Made by a program: the position numbers and the translations under genes
The notes under the pieces: model-generated
Told to the model about the DNA's origin: nothing
Seen by the model: only the letters and a program-made list of their open reading frames with translations
The model's database searches: none
Assembly (NCBI GenBank): GCA_029204225.1
Contig: CM055109.1
Location: 481,688-545,687, forward strand
Direction: 5' to 3'
Source: Diphasiastrum complanatum
Lineage: Eukaryota; Streptophyta; Lycopodiopsida; Lycopodiales; Lycopodiaceae
DNA: 64,000 nt
Shown here: in pieces, positions 45,640 through 58,493 of the stretch
Position numbering within the stretch: the first letter of the stretch is position 1
Layout of the letters: every line of letters begins with the position of its first letter

Positions 45640-46112
45640 CTGTACGAATCATATGCGAGTAGTAAGTTACCCTTCCACGAGTCATTTTTTTTTGTGCGAG
45701 TCATCTTCTGTGCAAGTACCCCACGGTTTCTAGCTCCACGAGTCCACGGTTGTGCGAATCATCTTCTGTGCGAGTCGTTCGTTTCCGTCCACGAGTTGCT
45801 TTTTTTGCGCGTCATCTTTTGTGCGAGTTCTGTGCGAGTCGTCTGTTTTCGTCCACGAGTCATTTTTTTGCGCGAGTCCTGTGCGAGTCGTCTGTTTCCG
45901 TCCACAAGTCATTTTTTTGCGCGAGTCATCTTCTGTGCGAGTCCTGTACGAGTCGTCCGTTTATGTCCACGAGTCTTTTTTTGCGCGAGTCATCTTCTGT
46001 GCGAGTCCTGTGCGAGTCGTCTGTTTCCGTCCAAGAGTCATTTTTTTGTGCGAGTCATCTTCTGTGCGAGTCCTGTACGAGTCGTCCGTTTCCGTCCACG
46101 AGTCATTTATAT
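45640..46112 (+). repeat. ~65-bp CGAGTC-rich tandem repeat
   Basis: The anchor GTCCACGAG recurs at 45787, 45851, 45900, 45966, 46029 and 46093 (intervals 64, 49, 66, 63, 64), with degenerate units before. Each unit holds three or four CGAGTC hexamers, a T tract and TGCGCGAGTCATCTTCTGTG. The 49-bp unit lacks one internal block. The unit has no stop codon in any plus frame, so three long overlapping frames appear, an artefact of the repeat. One inverted unit lies at 47198-47265. Confidence 0.85.
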
Positions 46113-47197
46113 GCAAAAATAGCCATTTTTGCTCTGTATCTTACAATTGGTGCTAACATAGAGTCTCATAATATTTTCGAGCTATTCCAATGAAATCTGA
46201 TCCTGGTTTGACATGTTTGGCATTGTTGACACGCCACTGTCATTTGCCTCACTAGAGTCTCATGTTCTCAAATTACCACTTGAGGGTGGCAGTACCTGGA
46301 CAGGCCTCTTCATTGGCGGTCTCGAGATTTGAAGGCAATGGATTGATCCCCACCGGTCAGTAGTAACTCAGCATACAAAACTGTCACTCAGAAAACTCAA
46401 CGTTTGTTAGCTTGAGATTATGACAGGCCATTTGCTCCTTGCCATTTGCTCCTTGCCATGAACGCTCTTAACATACCATTGAACTCCTTACAAGAAAAAC
46501 AGTTGTCTCACGCAAACTTGTTTCAAAACAAGCGCTCTCTATGTCGAGATTCTATGCACTTAGGTGATGGGTGATGGATGTTGATATCGACAGATTTGGC
46601 AAACTTATCGTGACGGATCTATGGTTTCCTACTAGGACACTTCTAAGGCATTCCCTACTAGAGGTGGCTAAGACTATCAAAACAGATTCATCATTATAGG
46701 ATTGTCGATGATGGAAGATGGATATGTACAATTCTAGGTGCAACGTGTATCTGTAAGAGCTTGGAGTTTCCTGAGTGGAACCATATGATGTTGATCTTAG
46801 AGGATTTTACTAAGTTTCAAGTGCTTGAAATTATGGGTCTTCGTTGTGATCACAAATGAACCTCTCTGGATAGAATTCGCATGCATGTCTGGGACTCGCA
46901 CAAGTCCAGATCTTGTCAAAAAATAGGCTATGCGAGTACTAGATATTCTATTTTAGGAGAGATCAGAGATTTTGCACTTGAAAGTATTTCTACAAGTTTG
47001 TTTTGGGTTTTCTTACCTTATTTGGGACTTCTTCTTTTTTTCTTTTTTTTCTTTTTTGAAATCACTCACCTCCTCTAGGATTCTTGTAGCTGACAAAAGT
47101 CGTTGCGAAATTCAGGGAATGACTCGTATAGTTGTGCGAGTTATTTCGGACCTAGTCAACTCAAATGGACCACAGAGCAAGAAAATTACTGGGGGCT
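46113..47197. other. No gene recognised; possible gag-like remnant
   Basis: Around 46560-46800 frames read DISRFGKLIVTDLWFPTRTL-like sequence, vaguely as in plant retroelement gag, with stops. This is too weak to assign. A T-rich tract lies at 47030-47060. Confidence 0.25.
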
Positions 47198-47265
47198 CGT
47201 ACAAAAAATGACTCGTGGACGGAAACGGACGACTCGCACAGGACTTGCACAGAAGATGACTCACG
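47198..47265 (-). repeat. Single inverted copy of the CGAGTC repeat unit
   Basis: Reads as the complement of one 65-bp unit of the array at 45.6-46.1 kb (ATGACTCGTGGACGGAAACG), 1.1 kb away. It ends where Copia sequence begins. Confidence 0.75.
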
Positions 47266-47461
47266 TCAATGCTTGATGAACTAGCCTTGATGTCCGCTTG
47301 GCTTTTGATTTGTAGTAGGCTCTTCAACATCAACATCCAAAGTATCATCAATGTCATCAACATCAAGAATGTTAGATCCAACATCCGCACCACCACTTGA
47401 AGAAACTTTTAAAAAGTTTCCATCATAAAAAATGACATCTCTTTCAATGACCACTTTTGCA
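47266..47461 (-). pseudogene. Copia integrase-RT linker fragment, minus strand
   Basis: Encodes VVIERDVIFYDGNFLKVSSS and LDVDDIDDTLDVDVEEPTTN, the acidic linker after Copia integrase. It meets a plus-strand Copia RT head-on at about 47,462. Confidence 0.6.
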
Positions 47462-48370
47462 TAGATTGAAGTATAACCAAGATGGATCAATAAGCAAATA
47501 TAAGTCAAGGATTGTGGCAAAAGGGTTTTCGCAAACCACGGGAGTACACTATGATGAAACATTTGCTCTAGTTGCTAAGCCTTGTAACTATTAGATTGAT
47601 CATCTCTCACACTACTACTTTCGATTAGAAGTCTATCTACTTGATGTAACTAATGCTTTCCTCAATGGATACTTGGAGGAAGAGATCTACGTGAGGCAAC
47701 CCGAGGGCTTCATCAAGAAGGGATTTAAAGACAAAGTGTGGTTTTTGCAAAAGAGTCTTTATGGACTCAAACGAGCACCACTAGAGCCTGGTACTCTACG
47801 GCCAACATCTTTCTAAACTCTATTAATTCTGTGTTAAGCTCTTATGATCCTTCTTTGTATATAAGATTTAGAGATAGCAAGATCATTGTACCTGTTTTAT
47901 ATGTAGATGACATCATTCTAAGTTGAAATTATTTTGATGGCATAAGAGATGTAAAAATTGTATTCTCAAACGAGTTTAGAATGGAAGATCTTGGCCTAAT
48001 TCATTTCATTCTTGGCATAGAAAAGAGGCATGGATTTTAGCTTCATTTGTCAATCTAAATATGCATCATCCATTCTAGAAAGATTTGGAATGAAGAATTG
48101 TAAAGGCACAGAGACACTATGGAGTGAGATGTAATCTATAAGTGATGATGAAGCATGCTATGAGGACATCACACTTTATAGAAAACTTATAGGCTCCTTG
48201 ATCTATTTGACTATAACTAGACCTGATTTTAATTATAGTGTAGGAAGATTAAGCCAATTTATGCAAAGTCCATTGTTTTTCATTGGAAAATGGCCAAAAG
48301 AGTTCTTAGGTACACCTTGGCCACTAGAAATTTTTGCATAGCTTATCAAGACACTACTCTCTCTGTTGGA
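47462..48370 (+). pseudogene. Copia reverse transcriptase relic
   Basis: RT motifs in order: HRLKYNQDGSISKYKSRIVA, GFSQTTGVHYDETFA, VYLLDVTNAFLNGYLEEEIY, VWFLQKSLYGLKRAP, VLYVDDIIL, then FSNEFRMEDLGLIHFILGI-like and GSLIYLTITRPDFNYSVGRL sequence. Stops and frameshifts occur after KRAP and after YVDD. RNase H is cut off near 48,370. Confidence 0.85.
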
Positions 48371-48423
48371 TTATTTTACTATCGGGAGTAATTCATCCGA
48401 ACAATTGATTTTTAATCTACATC

Positions 48424-49075
48424 CATTTATTCACACTCAAGATGTCGAAGGGTGATTCACTTCAGAATCATGTTAACCAGTTTAAGCATCTCTTGCAACA
48501 GACGACAGCTGTTAGGATCATCCATCGAGATCAAGACACAATTATGACATTGCTATCGAGCTTGCCCTCTATGTATGAAAATTGGGTGATGATCATATCA
48601 ACACACTCAGATTTAACTCTCACTAAAGTTATCACTATGTTGCTACAGGAAGATAATCGAAGAAGGAAGATGCTTCAGGTGTGGGAAAAAGGGACACCTT
48701 TTCTTCAAATGCCCTCTCAAAGATGCCAAAGCTTCAAGATTCACATCAAAGTCAAGAGCAATACTCAAGTCCACAGTCGAAGAAGAATATGTTCTGTAAG
48801 TATTGCAAACACACTAATCATGAGATCCAGGATTGTAGGATTCTAAAAGCAAAGAACGGCAATAAGCAACCAGATCAACAGACGAATGCAGTCACCGTAT
48901 CATCTCAATCTCCTACAATCGACATGGACAAAGGAGCGTTTATGGTCAAAGATCAAAAGGCGCAAGTCAATAATTTTTGGTTTCTGGATTCTTGTGCTAA
49001 TCAACATATGAAATTTGTCATTGGGTCTTTGGAGGTCCAACTACAAAGTCCATCGATATACTTTCTCATCTTTTA
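48424..49075 (+). pseudogene. Copia gag-protease relic
   Basis: Gag end (SLQNHVNQFKHLLQQT, LSSLPSMYENWVMII, ITMLLQEDNRRR), zinc knuckle CKYCKHTNHEIQDC in a shifted frame, and a protease with WFLDSCANQHM, where the active-site Gly-Ala of DSGA is Cys-Ala. It lies downstream of the RT relic although gag should precede it, so it is from another element. Confidence 0.8.
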
Positions 49076-49910
49076 TCAAAGATATTCAATGGATGCAACA
49101 AACCACAAGCTTTAAGGCATTCAACCTTAGCTAGTTGACAAGGCTTGCACTTAATCACATATGACTCAACATATGGCTTGAGTTTTGGCCAATAAAATTC
49201 TCTTCTGACCAAGTCAAGAGTCTTGTGTATAACGGGATGTCCGACACAGGGTATGTCATGACATTCAAACAAAATCATGCATTTGTGCTGATCTTCCCCA
49301 AGTACACAAACTTTTCCATTCCAAAATAACAATCTATCTGGAATGCTAAACTGTTTTACAATCTTCTTATATTTCTTTGTTAGTTGAGAGCTCTGCGAAT
49401 TTGACTCAGCATTGTTATCATTTCTTTCGGTCCGAACATTGTTCCAAATACGAACAAAATGGGAATCATTTTTATATTTTTCTCTCATCAAAAGATATAG
49501 ATCCGTAGAAATTTGGGTGAATGACAACTAATTCAATTCACCAATTTGACTAAGAACATCCGCAACTTGATTTAAGCTGCCTCTTATATAACAGATTTCA
49601 TGATTGAAATCTTACATCAATTCAACCCATCAAATTTTCCTACCTCGAAGATCATGCTACTTGCAAAAGTTCTTAAGAAGCTAGTGATCCGTAATATAAA
49701 CTTACCACCATATAAGTTTTTAAGTGTCTCCAGGTCTTAAGTGCATGGATAACTGCAAATAATTCATTTTCCTACATAGTATAACGCAACTGAGGACCGG
49801 TGAATGTTTTGCTTTCAAACGCTAGTGGCCTATCATTTTATAATAGAACTGCTCCAATTGTAGTATCACTCACGTCAGTTCTCACGATGTAAGGTAAGTC
49901 TGGATCTGCA
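49066..49910 (-). pseudogene. Gypsy RNase H and integrase zinc-binding relic
   Basis: From 49.9 kb down: LTSVMRTDVSDTTIGAVLL, DRPLAFESKTF, ENELFAVIHALKTWRH (RNase H, with stops), then RLLFWNGKVCVLGEDQHKC, HDIPCVGHPVIHKTLDLV, REFYWPKLKPYVESYV and CKPCQLAK (the H2C2 zinc domain of integrase). It is truncated before the catalytic core. Confidence 0.85.
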
Positions 49911-50533
49911 ATCTAGCAGGGTGAGGCAGCGGCATGTGCTTTACGGTGGCAGAGGAGACCAACTAGGGGGTGGGAGAGGGGACGATGAGGGCTGAAAGGG
50001 AGGAGAGGAGCTCGAGGCTGATTATCTGAAAGCGTGGGTAGAGGACGAAGACATCAAGGGAGATTAGGAGGACAAGAGGGGAGCAGGGGCACATGGGGAT
50101 GACTTGGTTGATCTCTTGGTGGACCCAAACACAGAGACATAAGCGGAGCCGACCATTCCTTCCCATAGGCATAGGGGGGCGACCCAGATGTTCCAAAGGG
50201 GGGCTGAGTAGACTTTATGTCGAGAGAAGCGGAACATTGCAGGCAACCACTGGCCAAGCATCATCCGAGTGAATAGGGCAAGGGATACGGGTGGAGGAGA
50301 GATAGCCAGACGTATGGGGAGGGGCCAAAGAGAGCACTAACAACAGGCAACAACAACAACAACAGAGGTAGAGGCTCACCACGACACATGGTTCCTTCAA
50401 ATTCATCTAGACTCCTTCAATCTTAGTTTTATTTTACTTTTTCATTATATTCATCAAACATTACTATACTCCATTATGGTGTCATATGACCCGATTTTAT
50501 AGGGTGTTTCTTTTGCACATGTGCCACAAGGAT

Positions 50534-50605
<72 letters not shown>

Positions 50606-52142
50606 ATGCATCAAGTTGGTGGTTCAATGTTCATATGAATGTGTCGTGATTGTTGAATCACATATTCATATCTACATCTTCGTCTTTTTCCAATAAATAG
50701 GCTTACGCAATTTGCTATGCTGTAATCTGTAATCTATAATCAATATGGTTTTTTACAATTCAGTGGGGCTTTTTACAGTTCAATACGGTTTGTTGTGGTT
50801 CAATAGGATGTACTCCAATTCAGTAGCATTGTCACAGTTTAGGGTTGTTCAGTACAGTTTAGTAGGGTTTGGCATGGTTCAGTGTGCATTTCAGTAAAGT
50901 GAAAGTGCCAAATGTCCGTTCAACAGTATATGTAAAATTTTTGTCACTCAGGTTTATGAAATTAATCAAGATTTCACCTACCTACTTGTGGTGAACATAA
51001 ACCTACTGGAGACTTGTGTATATGCAATCCTCTAATTTCTCTCTCTACTGATTCCCATATTGCCTGGTTTATATTTAAAAAACAAAAATTCACAGCGAAT
51101 CGCTGTTTTTTTTACAGCGATTCGCGAATCACGATTTGAACCGCGATTCGAGAATCGCTGCTGCAACTGTCCTGGATAGAACATGAGTGATGGAAATTTT
51201 TATATTATGGGATCAACATACAAAGTATATAGCCATTAACTCGTGTCATCAATAGGCTAAGATAAACATGATGCAACAACCTGAATATGTGAAATATATC
51301 TACCTGAAACCACAACTACCCCAAAGCTAATATGCAGCATTTTCCTTGCTTGTCGTACATATATGGTTTTCTGACAGGCTTTAAATGCAGGAAAGCGTAG
51401 TATGAAATGGTAAACAGCCTTCAGCATTAACAGTCCTTGACCAGATAGAATGAAACTTGAATCACTACAGTTTCTACAATATACATAGCTTCTTCTGTGA
51501 CCTGTCTATGAGGGTCTCATTGCCCCAGCCTTTAAGGGTAACGTTTTGTTCACCCCTTTGATGCTTTTTAATAGTAGTCAGTTTCTTTTTTAATAGAGAT
51601 TACTTTCTTGCTGCAACTTTTGATGCCAAAATACGTAAGATGATGTCTACTTGATTTCCCCATATGCACCAACAACGCAATGAATAAGCAGCCAAGAAGA
51701 AGCAAAAAAGTATATAAACCTATTTCCTCCTAAATATTTTCTGCGATTTTGGACAAAAAGTTGGCTAACTACTTGTTTCCTCACCTTGAGGTCTACAGTA
51801 TAACCCCACTCAAGGAAGTGCTGCTAATGCCTCTTCAAAGAACTCTGTAAACACAATGCAACCTTATCCTTCCAATAGCATTGGAATCTAAAACCAGAAA
51901 AGTAGTTTAATGTGTGAAAGATTGCTTATACCTGATGTAAATACATTCTAAATAAAGCGTAAGGCAACCTGTTTGAAGGCTTTCCAGGGATACTACTGAG
52001 TCATGTATCATGGCTGTGGTAAGCGGGAAAGATCAAACTGTCATTGCAAAGCATATTTGGGTAGGTCGCACCTCACAAACGGCACACATTATAGCGACTT
52101 CCTCAAACACATCCAATTAGATACAACTAGAGAAAAGCGGAA
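49911..52142. other. No gene; purine-rich tract, (GA)n and small inverted repeats
   Basis: 49,930-50,110 is strikingly G+A rich on plus and of higher GC than its surroundings. A (GA)n microsatellite lies at 50536-50602. At 50740-50900 short phrases like CAGTTTAGTAGGGTT and GGTTCAAT recur. At 51091-51165 CAGCGAATCGCTG, CAGCGATTCGCGAATC and GATTCGAGAATCGCTG overlap as nested palindromes. No coding sequence is recognised. It may include the 3' flank of RPAC1. Confidence 0.4.
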
Positions 52143-52511
52143 CATAGTTGTCAGGGAACATGTTCCCACTTTTTGGGAATCAGGGAACACCGTTCCCACC
52201 AGCTCCCCAAGATGGGAACATGGGGGAATGTTCCCATAGCAAGGTGAACACATTCATAGCCGTTCCCCTTGTAGCTTAGGTTTTCGGACCATTTTTTGTC
52301 CCATTTGGCCCAATCTTTATTCATTTTGAACCAAATTTTTCAATTGCCAAGCCTAATTTTTCCCTCTCAGCTTACATACTATCTGAGTGCTTGAACTTTA
52401 TTCTGAAGAAAACATAGACAATTAGAAAATGACTATGTGATGACTCCCCAGAGAACACTCGAGTTGCCAGGGTTACAGACATTCCCTTGTTTCCATTCCC
52501 TGCCAACTATG
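52143..52511. mobile_element. MITE-like element with 17-bp terminal inverted repeats
   Basis: CATAGTTGTCAGGGAAC at 52143-52159 is matched, inverted, by 52495-52511 (complement CATAGTTGGCAGGGAAT), 15 of 17 bases. The 369-bp interior has no coding capacity and is built of repeated GGGAAC/GTTCCC words at the left end. I see no clear target duplication. It lies about 500 bp beyond the RPAC1 stop codon. Confidence 0.55.
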
Positions 52512-53011
52512 AGTATATGTAAGAAAACTTCAATTCCATGATTTTCTGATATCATTTATTCATGGAATAATATATGCAATCAACACTGACACTCCAGAAA
52601 AACCAGGAAAAGCAATGCTCTCATGCTTTGAGCCTGATCCCACTGCTTCACTAAAATACACGATGGCATCAAAAAGATATTGAAATAGCATCATATAGCT
52701 GAACCCAAACTACGAAAAGAGAATCGAAAACATGCAGATAAGCTCCAAAATTGGCCACAGCTAGGAAGATGCTTGATCTGAATCTGATCCCTGGGAAGAA
52801 TATCAAAGCCTTTTCTTTCTTTCTTGTGTCAAAGTAAACCAACTGATACAAATTTCACAAGAGCTGACCTTGAATTTTTTTCTTTGAGAATTGAACTTGA
52901 AAGAATGGCAAAAATCTTCACTGGCCAAAACTTCACAGTCCTATATTATCTGACAGTGAGATGATAGTTAACATGTACAAAGCTAAAAAGTTCTATATAT
53001 GATAATGTTTG

Positions 53012-56000
53012 TTATGAAAGTTCAGTCAAGACTCTTTGGCACTTCTCAACAAGAATCTTAATAGCTTCAACAAAAAGCTCTTCCGGAGGTAAGGCTCCTG
53101 TCGATTCAATTGAAACTGAAAAAAATTCAAAGAAACAAACAGATTCAGATAAAAGCATCAAAGACTACATAGAAAAATACAGGCAGATTCTAGACTTGAG
53201 TTAAGCTTCCAAAATTGCTCCTAAGAAGCATAAACATACACATGAAGTGTTCTTTCACACGACGCAATTGCACCCGCTTCTCCCAATCGTCACCTCTAAC
53301 GCATTCCCGACACAGAGTGCAAGCCCTTGGTCGTGCAACTTTTGCCCTTTTCCCTATGAAAAAAACAGTCAGCAACTGTTAAAAAAAGACATACCATTTG
53401 AACGGTAGGTGGACTACACAAAAATCAGGTCTAACCTGGCAGCTTATGAAACTCAAGCGAACTGGGAAACCAACTACCACAAATGAACTAAGTACAGGCA
53501 TCTGGCAACTGGTACACCACCCTTTAATGTCCTATTAACAGCTCCCTGATACAGATTGCTTGGGCAAGTCAAATCGTGACTGCTCAGAATACAACAAGCA
53601 AAAAACGTGGCATGGCAAAGTGGATAACTTTGAATTTTTCTAGCTTGTCCGTGTCAAAGGCTTAGTCTAATGTTTGAAAAAATTGAAGGTGAGCATAATT
53701 TAACTTGATTTTGATAAGTTTGGATATTCTCAGTAGCTTGAAGCAACTATTCTACAAACCTATGAGGTACTGGAATCTACTGGACAATAGATGTAAATCC
53801 AATGTGATGGGAAGCACAAGATTGTACTTTTTACCAACTTGACAAATGCAGGTTAAAATGGAGATGCATTCACATGGCACAGAAGATGAAGTAACAAGCA
53901 TAACAAGGCTGGTCCATATTTACATCTGAACTTCTAGGTTGTCACTTGAAAGATACCTAAATGAGTTGCATTCATAGCAACAGCTTTCTGTGTCTAATTG
54001 AGCCAAAGCACTCAAATTTTTTGTGTTGAAGAGGTAGTCTCATGTTCTGCAGAAGAATGATAATGCCTCTAAATGACCAGAATTCCAAATAGGAAGTCAG
54101 CCGATATCCATACGATGTTGGCTACTTTAGTGAACTTGTAAGGGGCAACTATTTTATTAACTGACATATTGTGCATCTTCAAGGTGGCTACCTTGCTAGC
54201 CAAGTCAAGTGCTTGGGTGTGATCTTAAGGTAACTCCTCAAGCGTACAGGGGTGCCGAACATCATGGTTGGCCAAAATCTTCTAGGACTATGCTATAAGA
54301 ACATAGTACTGATAAACATCTTCTAGTACTGCTAAAAGATGGAGAGGAAAGATATGTGGTTTGGATTGACATTTGAGCAGGTACTGATAAACATCTTCCA
54401 AATGGAGTGGACGGAAAGCAACAAAGGGTGCAAGATGCTTGATGTGTGACCCTTGGGTGGGTGTGGCCTTATTATCCTAATCCCTATACATGTGCAAATG
54501 GAGATTGGGATGCAGGTACCTATGTAGTTCGGACAAAATGCAATGCAAGGTACATATAGTGAGAAGCAGAAAGTTCTAATGCTTAAGTGCGATCAAGATG
54601 AAAAAAAGTAAAATTTAAGTGCAAGTCCTCATTTGTGTCAAGAGTAGAACTCGTGATCTCAAATAGAGGAAATGAGACCTTCACCAACACACTTATTTGG
54701 AGGACCCAGTCTCTAAATTTCTAAACACTTCTTAAAATTTTGACCTCTTCACAAACTACCTTCTTTGACCCACCCACTTGAGCAGATATTGTGGTAGCAA
54801 AGTCATGACTTAATAAGGTTTTTTTTACACTTGACTGCCCAACAAGTCTTTTATTTATTTTGGAGGCCTTCCATTGTCCAATGGGTAAAAAACAGCTTCT
54901 CCCTCTTGCATATTGCCTTTGAGTTGCCACTGGCACATGAGGTGGAAGGGGGGTCCCTTGCCAGGTGAGAGGAACTGAAGCAAAATGGACCAATGGCATG
55001 GCATGGATTCTAAGGGGCCAATCATCCACAATAGAAGAGCTGGGAAGCGAAAACGGCAAGCATGTGGTAGTCCTTAAAATTCAGCTTCAGAAGGTTTTAC
55101 TTCAATATTTGAATACATGCTTCCTTCACAATAGGGATGCCACAAGTGCATAAAATTTCCACGGCAAAATAGCCTAGAGGACAGAAGATGTCCTAAGTAT
55201 ATTTGTCATATAATTTTATAAGTGGAAAGCAAAATATCAAGCATGGCCATTCCCCTATATTGTTGACAATTTTCAAGACAACAAACCATTTTAAGATTTT
55301 GACAAACTATTCTGACATTCTCATTGCGCATGCTTGATAGGGAAAAAGAATCTTAGAATCGTATCAAGTAACTCCAAAAGAGCTACTTTTAATGATCACA
55401 GACAGCTCAGCTTTCCATCCCCTCCAATCAAAAGCAAACAAAGAACTCATAACAGTCTCATGTGGATTGATTCTTAAAGAAGTACCTTTTCCCAAATCTT
55501 CTAGTTCAAAAACATTCACTGGACATTTTTGTACCAACTCTTCAGCGAAATTGTCCTCCACATCCTCCATCAAAATAACCTGTGTGAGATGTAATTTACA
55601 GCTGTGAGAAAGCCAGAACTGTGTTAATAATGAATAACTTCCATTCACAACCACATAAGTTCAGCATAAACTTGTCAATAGAAGCTTATTGAATTTCAAA
55701 ATGCTCTTTAGGCCAAACATTGAGAATACAACAATGTCATTTTGGTTTCACAGGCACAGGAGTAATAACCCCCAACTTCAGGGATAATGCAAACTAAAAA
55801 ACTGCAAAACAAGTCAAGTGTGAATTCTTAACATGATATATGACTATATATGTGCTTTAAATACGTTAAAATGGCATCTGACTTACGCTGAATTTGCAAA
55901 CTAGAGAATGTGTGCTTTCTTCAGTGATGTGTCCCTTATGAAGCTGATTGGACTCTGGAATCTCACTCCTAACCTCAAGGAGAGGAGGATTTCACCAATA

Positions 56001-58131
56001 CACCACTCGGGGGGGCAAAACATTCTAGAACTCTTGGTTGGGAAGACAAAGTCCACCCCTACACTGAGGTCAAACTCAACCTTCCTCGAGCATAGGCTTT
56101 TGTGGAACATCGTCACGGAATCTACACCCATGAACAAAAAAACTTGTAGAGTATGTGGTCAATATTAATACGAAAGGTTGCTATACATAAGCCCTCAATA
56201 TCTGAAATTCTCTTTGTCTCTGTCTGTCTTCCCATTACATTTCTATGTAGAGTCCGTACTTCTTGCATGGCAAACTTTCTCAATACCCTCGTATAGTGCC
56301 ATAAATACAAGTATCAAGTCCGGTGAAAATTTAAGATCGCTCAATCTATTTATAACAACAAAAGTCTACAAAACAGTACATAACCCTCTCACGTATGTAC
56401 CTGATTTTCTCTATGTGTGTCCTCTGTGCAAGATATGATTTGCAGCAGAGTAGTGTGCCTGGAAACCAGCCTGACCTATAGCATGCAATTGACATGTCTT
56501 TGCTCCCCTCACTCAATGTTGTCTCAAGAATAGTCCCATACAACTTGCCAATAAGATGGCCAATTTTAACGGTGTGATAGATTTATAAAGTTGACTATAG
56601 AAACAAGTTGGAGGTCAGAGAGATATTGGAGAATGAGGTGAGTCACAAATATTTGCAATTGTCACATGACGTATATATGAATCCATTTAAAAAAAAGTTA
56701 TGCCTTTTTTCTTGTTGCAAAAAGTGGGTGAGTGAGTGGATAGGAAGAGAGAGGGCATAGTAGGTCGAGTAGGGAAAGATAGGGGATGTTTACAAAGAGA
56801 ATATTCTATTTTTGTGTACCATTGATGGGCTATATGCACGGCAATGAGCATAGTATATCACAATATGGAATAGAGTTCTCCATGTTGCTACTTCACTTCA
56901 ACCTTCCCATTCCAATCAAAACATTATTGATGAAGGGGTACTTTAGACATACTTACTATTTTTGCACCTTCTTCAACAACATATTACTTTGGCATCGCCT
57001 AGGATATATGGAACCACAGATTTTAGGTTCCATCTTGAATATATGCATTTGATAATATATGTAATCTACTTTCCAGCATCACCATTTCTTTTTATCAACA
57101 TTGAGCAGTGTCTCTTTGAGGAGGGAGAGCTATAGTTCATCTACCTTGAGGTTTGGGTCCCCAACCCTGGCTATACTTTATGCTCCAAGGACTTGGGCCC
57201 TTGCTTGGCATGATCATGCATTTGGACACTAACTCGATCCCTTGGCAATATTGTCCTACAGATTAGGCACGGACCTAGCCCTAACTTCTGGCTCCTTGAA
57301 CTAGTATATAATAAATAAAGGCATTGATCATTGTGATCATTGATGCCACATTGAGAGACGGTGAATTTTTTACTCTCTCTAGAAATAGCTTGTATTTGCT
57401 ACCGTAGGTAAGAGGCAGCTTAGCATAGCATTAAATGATATAGAAATACTTACGAGAGGTTATTGTTCTCCATAATTTCCATGATGGATTTCAATAACTT
57501 GCATATACTTGAACTTTCCTCTCTCTACTCTCTATAGTTTGAAATGTGTATATGCTTCTTCTATGATAGCTTTGTGACACTTGAGTATTGTGTTCATACA
57601 TAGAAATTTAACCGTGCATATTAGACTTGAGTCGAAATAGTACCTCTGGAAGCATCCGATATCTTGCAGTTGCCACTGGTGACCATTTGGCATGAACTTT
57701 CCCCAAACCTTTAACTGCATGGGCTTCAAGCTCTATTGTCTACTAGGAAACAAATAAATCGTATCACATCACGTGAAAATGACCCACATTCTAAATCTTA
57801 TCAAGATACTCACTTCTCAAACAAATAGGACACAAAATTTGATAGATTCAAATAAAGAGAACAACTATTTACACCCCAACAGGCAAGTAACATATAAAAT
57901 GCAAACTAATAGATAAAATATACTTTGCTACTTGTAAGTAGTAGCTTACCTGACCTGGCCTAAGTTTGGCAAGAAGGATATCAGGATGACGAGGACAAAT
58001 GATGTCTTTGTCAAATGGTGGAATAGAATCTTGACTACAACTAAACGACGTGTAAGTTTTTAACTTGGAATCAGCAGACGTCATCTCATACTCACTTCCT
58101 TTTGGTAACCATTTCAATTGGTCGGACTTAA
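53012..58131 (-). CDS. RPAC1: RNA polymerase I and III subunit RPAC1 (AC40), C-terminal five exons
   Basis: Exons 58131-57950, 57739-57644, 55579-55486, 53353-53240 and 53115-53012, all GT-AG, stop TAA at 53014-53012. They encode 195 residues in a continuous frame: [115 protein letters not shown] and [20 protein letters not shown]. This is the second half of RPAC1, the alpha-like subunit that pairs with RPAC2 to seed assembly of nuclear RNA polymerases I and III. The family is usually about 340-385 residues, so some 150-190 N-terminal residues, including the first dimerisation segment, are not seen. Introns reach 2.1 kb. A gap-free frame with good splice sites argues that these exons are functional. 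Upstream of 58.1 kb only retroelements are recognisable, so the 5' exons lie beyond the window or are lost. Confidence 0.92.
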
Positions 58132-58441
58132 CTGCACAACATCAATGGTCAAAGAACTCACAAATCTGTACATAAAATTCTCAAAAAAGTTTCATTAATC
58201 TATGCAAAGACACCTACAACAAGACTGACTAGGCAAACTAAATACAAAATGTAGTGTCTCCTGAACTAGGTGTGTCTTTGCTCGAGAGTCGCATTTCTAT
58301 GTGCAACTCAAGAGTGTACCATCTATGTTTGTGTAAATGGCCACATAATGAACTGAATGTTAGAATCTCAATTTAGAAACCCTATAAACCAACAAATTCA
58401 ATACTTCAAACTTTTAAAGCTTGAAGGTATAATACAATTAC

Positions 58442-58493
58442 CTTCAGCATGAATAAAATCTATAACCAGACTCAATACACAATTTTCATCAAA
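58442..58493 (-). CDS. Possible additional RPAC1 exon (uncertain)
   Basis: A 52-nt stretch with acceptor TTTTCAG and donor GAAG|GTAATT encodes FDENCVLSLVIDFIHAE and ends with one base that joins TT of the next exon to give Val, exactly the residue expected before KSDQLKWLP. The phase fits. The residues resemble RPAC1 only loosely (compare NEKNTIVFKLHV). It may be chance. Confidence 0.2.

Noticed and set aside
45607-46193. Three overlapping long open frames of 134-171 codons
   Set aside because: They arise because a 65-bp repeat unit lacks stop codons in every frame. Composition follows the repeat, not a protein.
49963-50406. Cys/Ser/Pro-rich minus frames in a G+A-rich stretch
   Set aside because: The frames follow base composition in several overlapping registers and show no domain.
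54721-55059. 112-codon minus frame in an RPAC1 intron
   Set aside because: No domain, no splice consistency with the neighbouring exons, and the exons on either side join in frame without it.
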